This document shows positions 59,389-64,000 of a stretch of DNA of 64,000 nucleotides, in pieces. Origin of the DNA: Puccinia triticina (Eukaryota > Basidiomycota > Pucciniomycetes > Pucciniales > Pucciniaceae). The notes beneath the pieces were generated by a model. That model saw only the letters and a list, made by a program, of their open reading frames with translations, was not told the origin of the DNA and made no database searches. Position 1 is the stretch's first letter; every line of letters starts with the position of its first letter. The translations under genes and the position numbers were made by a program. The stretch is taken from positions 3,410,501-3,474,500 of the forward strand of contig NC_070574.1 in assembly GCF_026914185.1 (NCBI RefSeq), written 5' to 3'.

Positions 59389-59622
59389 CAACGGTGCAAC
59401 AAGTACAATACAAATAATTATATTTCACTGTATCGTATTGGAAAAATATCAAAATAAATGTATCTGTATCGTAATTTTTTCCAAAAACTGTACATATGTA
59501 TCATTGGAATTGTTTGGTGAAACCAATACAAAACATATTTATCGTAATTGAATGTATCTGCATGAAAATACAATACAATGTATAGCCTATACAATACATG
59601 TATTGTAATTGTTGCAGCGTTG
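59389..59622. mobile_element. 234-bp MITE, 7-bp duplication
   Basis: The ends CAACGGTGCAACAAGTACAA and CAACGCTGCAACAATTACAA (right end inverted) are flanked by CCTGTGT on both sides. The interior repeats ACAATACA and TGTATCGTA in both directions. The ends match those of the 203-bp element at 7151-7353. Confidence 0.8.
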
Positions 59623-60663
59623 CCTGTGTGAACCATATGTTCCTTATTTTCAGTCAGAAAATTCAGATGCAGCCCAATCACCACCCTAAACTGTATGTGA
59701 CATATACAATTTGCTTCACCTCTATCTTTTCCCGAAATAATGTCATGCCAAGTCTTGAAGGTACATATGTGCCTAAGGCCCAATAGTAAATCAGATAATC
59801 TTGGATAAAAAATGGCATTACTGTGCGCTTACCGGGAGCGCAGCAAGAGGTGGGCCGAGTCCAAGGGACAGCGGTAGTGGCGCCGCCGAGAGGAGCGCGC
59901 GCAAAGGCAACCGCAGTGCGCAGCCGTGGCTTGCCCGACCAGACTTAAACCTAGTTGGTTGAGGAGCAACCGGTACCAGCTAAGATCTAGCGCACCGGAA
60001 CCGGCAACAGAGGACACAACGCCGAGCACAATATCGCCGGAAAATTTGGAAAATTTTCGCCCCCGCCCGCCCACCCAGTTGGGGATCCCACCCGCCCGCG
60101 GGCTCAGACCCCCACAGCTTAGTGCTCACATGGGAGGAGGAGTCACACTCCCTAGGAGCAGTGACCACCCCCCCAGCTCATCTTTCCGTTGTGCCAAACT
60201 CTCCGTCACAGAGAGAGGAGGCGCGGCAGACAAAGAGGGAGATGAGTGGAGAACCCTTTCCCACACTCAGGCGGCTTGGGGAGTTGTAAGGACAGCTCCC
60301 GGGCCGCCTAGGCAATCCTGGAAACACAGGATAGCAAAGAGAAGTTCACAATAGCCGAGTACCGTAGAGGATACTCAGCCCAACCCTACGCGCAACGCTA
60401 GCAGTAAGATTGGACAAACATGATGTTTTCACAATGTTTTGCCTAATCTCAAACATAAATGCACCTTTGTTCCAACTTTAAATTCAATGTTTTCCCCTGA
60501 AAAATGGCATTACCAAACTCAGACAGCATGTTTTCACAAATATGCATGAATCACTTGTAGCTGTATAATGATCACTAAGATAAGCAAAAATTGGAAAATT
60601 GATGGTACAATGATCACTTTACAGATAAGCAAGAATCAATATTGTTTGTGCGAGACAAAGAGC
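59623..60663. other. GC-rich segment of unknown nature at 59820-60420
   Basis: The composition rises sharply from about 59825 to 60400 compared with both sides. Open frames on both strands (for example 59926-60354) have no domain. It could be a retroelement LTR or a captured sequence; no matching second copy or TIR was found. Confidence 0.35.
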
Positions 60664-62605
60664 CTCAAACGGTCCTGTCAGGGCATGTTTGACGACCAAA
60701 AAGCACTCGGATCCATCGCCACCACCCTCAGCAATTGGCTGGCTTACTTCCGTCGGCTTGACAAGTCCCAGCGCGTGCTCAGCAGACTGGGCGAAGCGGA
60801 GATTGTGAACAGCCAAGAATTCTTGCCCATGATCAAGCAGCTCAACATCTGTCTAGAGTCATGAAATCAAATGTACATGCAAGCCAAACTTTTGATTATC
60901 ACAATTTCCGGAGATTCACCTTCCTGCTCCCTTGTATTTCCAGCGGCATTTCAAGGATGCAGACTTGTATCTGGTTTGCTTTCAGCAATGTTTGACGCGC
61001 TCAATGACATTGATCAAGCTGTACTACACAAATAAAATGAAAAGCTTAAGCCAACAGGTGCAAGAGAAGCTGCAGATCAACCAACAATCTTTGTCAAATC
61101 TCAAGATAGAAGAAACGTTACTCTATGAAAAATTCCGGACCTTATCAGAAGAAATGTGTCCGCTGATTTCACAGGTCGAAAAACGGTATTTATTCAACAG
61201 AGACAAGTATGGGGCACTGCTGAGTGAATTCTTCTCTACCTGGGTCTCAACCAGAAGCCAATTGCTCCATGCCCAAATCAAGATCAAAATCAACCGCATC
61301 CAGATCACCCATCAGCAGGTCCCTGATCTCATCTCTCTGGCGACCACGGGATGCAATTACATGAGATCGGTGTGTGCCACCAAATGGAACCTCTTCAAGT
61401 CATTTTTCCAAAAAACCGGAGAAGAAGAGCTCTTGTCAGAGTTTCTTTTTCCCAAAATAGAGAAGAAAAAAACATGCTAGAATTAATATTTATTCATTCA
61501 TTGTGATTCAGTGTTTATCTAGAATCTCTGTGCGATTATTTGTACGATTTATTGAGACCTCAGATCCTGCATGAGCAGAAATTGGATCTCCTATGTCATT
61601 TGGCGACGATCTTTAATGTGTTGATTGCAATGGATAGTAACTTGATTGAAGCTGACAAGTCTTGATTCAAGTTCTCAACTCTCCTCAAGCCAATCCTTCA
61701 AGACATCCAAACCCGCCTGATCTTTCGCGCCCAAGCGATCATCCAAACCAAAGTGGCTAACTATATGCCAAAACACAAGGACCTTGATTACCCTAACAAG
61801 CTCATCCAGACCAACCAGAAACGTCGGCAGAGTGGCCAACAGTCCAAGCGTACCAACAATCCTCCCGCCCCACTCCTCGAGCATCCTCATGCACCACTTA
61901 AGTCCAGGCTTCCGGCTGAAGGTGTCCAGGAAAATTGGTATCCTACCTTGAGGAAGACCTTGTGGATCCTATCAAGGCTGCATATGTATGTCAATGTATG
62001 TTTGCTGCACACATTGCCAACTATGCACCCAAAGGTGACTGACAACAAACCACACATGAACAGGATGCTATCTTTCAGAATTTTGCCGGCGAGGTGGTAG
62101 GCATTTGCTCGGAATCGATCATCAAAGCCTCCAACATGATGAACTCGGTCGCAAGCCACCAGGCCAGCTCAACGACTCCAGCAATGAGCTTGAAGATCCA
62201 AGCAAATTTGATTGATCGGGAGCTGTTTGTGATCAGACATCTGTTGATCCTCAAGGAAATGATCCAAACACTGGATGTTGTCCAAGTCAAGCGGGCCGTC
62301 AATCTCGGGTCGATCACCAACATCTTGAAAGAGATCCTGAACCCAAGCTTCAAAGACTCACTGATCTTCAAGCCAATCATCTTGATGAATAAGCTGAAGA
62401 GCCTCAACCACAGTCAGATCGAGTTTTCAAAACGGATGCAATACTCGTCTCAGAGAGAGCAGGACCCTTTATCCGTCGACGAGCATCATCTCAACCTCAA
62501 TCTGGACATGCTGGATGCCCAAATCACGAAGACTATCGACAGCAAGTCAGACGTCGACCTCAAGCTGAAGACAATCTGCCACCAATTCATCCTCAAGTCG
62601 TCCGG
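60664..62605 (+). pseudogene. COG3: COG3 (Sec34) pseudogene, 5' end missing
   Basis: The parts follow the conserved oligomeric Golgi complex subunit 3. They are FDDQKALGSIATTLSNWLAY (about 60690), FKDADLYLVCFQQCLTRSMT (60950), GCNYMRSVC (61350), YLESLCDYLYDLLRPQILHE (61515), LLKPILQDIQTRL (61680), PNKLIQT (61795) and IRHLLILKEMIQT (62238). Introns 60873-60943, 61441-61511 and 61996-62063 remain spliceable. Two lesions break the frame: a TGA at 60862-60864, best explained by one lost base just before it, and a TGA at 61663-61665. The usual N-terminal region is absent. COG3 tethers retrograde vesicles at the Golgi. An intact copy elsewhere in the genome is expected. Confidence 0.78.
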
Positions 62606-62850
62606 TGGTCAAGTCTTCTCTGGGCGGCGGCGATGGCTGTGGTATTGCCGAGCAGAAACAAGCAGCAAGAGTCGCAGCTAAGAGGTTAGTCAGAATGGGG
62701 CGGGGTCGTACACCAAAAAAAGGGGAGGGGCGGGGTCTTACACCAAAAAGAAGGGAGGGGAAGGGAATACATACCAATAGACAAGTCTTCTCCAGGCGGC
62801 GGTATTGACGAGCAGACACAAGCGGCGAGAGTCGTAACAAAACGCCGGTG
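62606..62850. repeat. Short direct duplication after COG3
   Basis: A CAAGTCTTCTCYRGGCGGCGG segment at 62609-62683 is repeated, diverged, at 62781-62840, including ATTGNCGAGCAGANACAAGC. Between them GGGGCGGGGTCKTACACCAAA occurs twice. Confidence 0.6.
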
Positions 62851-63178
62851 GATGTAGGCTGTTGGAGGGCTGAAGATTGTAAGGGTGGCGAGTTGTAAGG
62901 TCGCGAACTGCCGGGGTGGATCGCGACTGCTGGTGCTGAGCTTGGAGTGTTGAGCCAGGTTTGGAGTGGGCGGGCGGTCTGGAAAGAGATGGTGCAACTT
63001 GTAATTTTTGAAGACATGCGGAAGTCGGGCGGGGTTGGAGCAGGGTCGAAACGAGCGGGGTTTGAAAAATTTAGCGCGCATGCTCACTTGACGACTGGCC
63101 TCGCATGCATGCGCGAGTCCAGTCATTTACTGGCTGTACAGAGTGTTCACAGGTCCCACGGTGCGGATAGCAAAAAGA

Positions 63179-63357
63179 GTGTGGCGGATGGCGGCGAGCC
63201 CATGGCGGATGGCAACGAATCCGTGGCGGATGGCAACAAATCCGTGGCGGATGGCAACAAGTCTGTGGCAGATGGCAACAAGCTAATTGTGGCGGATGGC
63301 GACGAGCTTGTGGCGGATGGCGACGAGTGCGTGGCGGATGGCGACGAGCCCGTGGTG
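63179..63357 (+). repeat. 21-bp minisatellite
   Basis: Eight units of GTGGCGGATGGCRACRARYC type, one with 3 extra bases (AAGCTAATT), lie in an open frame that reads SVADGNK/ELVADGD heptads. The frame upstream (from 62947) has no recognisable domain, so translation is unproven. Confidence 0.7.
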
Positions 63358-64000
63358 TGGGGTAACGGTCGGGATATTGTTGGGGGACAAACATGACTGC
63401 TTATTTAAAAGGGGGAGGGGTTGGCAGCGGATTGTCCCCCAGGGGATCCGGTTTCGTCCTACCCCCTCCCTGGGAGCCCACTAATCACTTGATTAGGGCC
63501 TTCCTGGACTACTCTAACAACCGGCCCACTTTTGCTTGTTGCTGCGGCATAGCTGGAGGGTCATCCATAGGGCCTTCGGGCATTTGGGGATTTCAACATG
63601 TATTGTGAGATTTGTGGGCTGTTTGTGCCATTTTGTGAGAAAAAAACACCCCAAAACTTAGATCCAGAGGTCTAGGATTGTGTGGATTTAAGAAAGTGGG
63701 ATGAGTATGTAAAAATGACCTATTTGATCTGGCAACAAAATGAAGCTTTTACTATGGTTAAAAACTAAGACAGGGGGGAATCAAGAGAAAGAGAGATGAT
63801 AGAAGGGTTATGATGTTGCAGGAAGGAAAAAAATTAAAGAGAAATTTCAAAAAAAAAAAAAAAAGATCAATATAATTTGATCAATATATGCCTTCCCAAA
63901 TTCATCCATGTTTGTAGTGCATGTTGATCAAGAATTGGCTGCAAGACGTCAAATTCCATTACTTTTTGTAGAAATGATCGACATCCTAAACAACTGCCAA
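63358..64000. other. No recognised feature
   Basis: AT-rich end of the window with an A run near 63850. No gene or repeat boundary was seen. Confidence 0.45.

Noticed and set aside
59820..60420. rRNA or snRNA gene in the GC-rich island
   Set aside because: No conserved 5S, U1 or other snRNA landmarks were recognised on either strand.

Overview
The window reads as repeat-rich nuclear DNA of a basidiomycete, most likely a rust fungus (Pucciniales, Puccinia-like). The reasons are the small host genes with many 58-101 nt introns, a KDZ-type (Kyakuja-Dileera-Zisupton) transposase with its N-terminal cysteine cluster, Copia, Gypsy and LINE-type relics, and a PIF/Harbinger element with its Myb-like partner. 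Species cannot be fixed from the sequence alone.

Layout. 1-3.1 kb: non-coding, with tandem exon/intron-like units on the minus strand. 3.1-8.4 kb: a KDZ transposase pseudogene cut by two palindromic elements (216 bp and 1,430 bp), the larger holding a third element. 8.5-14.8 kb: a Copia element with 290-bp LTRs and TTCAT target duplications, itself split by a 937-bp LTR-like insertion. 15-21.4 kb: a 63-bp minisatellite, LTR-like DNA, a Gypsy gag relic and a 593-bp TIR element with a nested 181-bp one. 23.8-31.2 kb: the host-gene island, with an F-box/LRR-like gene, PEX3, a tRNA-Thr gene with a 6-nt intron, and a three-RRM Gbp2/Hrb1-like gene. 31.7-39.6 kb: small TIR elements, a tRNA-like SINE head and a Copia gag relic. 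40.2-41.6 kb: a single-pass membrane protein. 45.8-49.4 kb: a LINE ORF1-like relic between inverted repeats and a TIR element full of palindromic minisatellite. 49.6-52.8 kb: a potentially intact Harbinger element. 52.8-54.4 kb: a gag-like ORF and an uncharacterised spliced gene. 55.6-58.8 kb: a 174-bp satellite interrupted by a 1,039-bp TIR element. 60.7-62.6 kb: a decayed COG3 (Sec34) gene. The end holds a 21-bp minisatellite.

The host genes have housekeeping roles: peroxisome membrane biogenesis (PEX3), mRNA binding (Gbp2-like) and, in the broken copy, Golgi tethering (COG3). They do not form a pathway. The most informative content is the mobile DNA. Insertion boundaries can be read to the base because host sequences on either side still join up, which gives target-site duplications and an order of insertion. 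Two patterns recur: CACT-ended fold-back elements with 3-bp TAT duplications, and short elements with CAAC(G/A)CTG-like ends and 7-bp duplications at three independent sites. I found no CRISPR, no rRNA genes and no clear secondary-metabolite or defence cluster.
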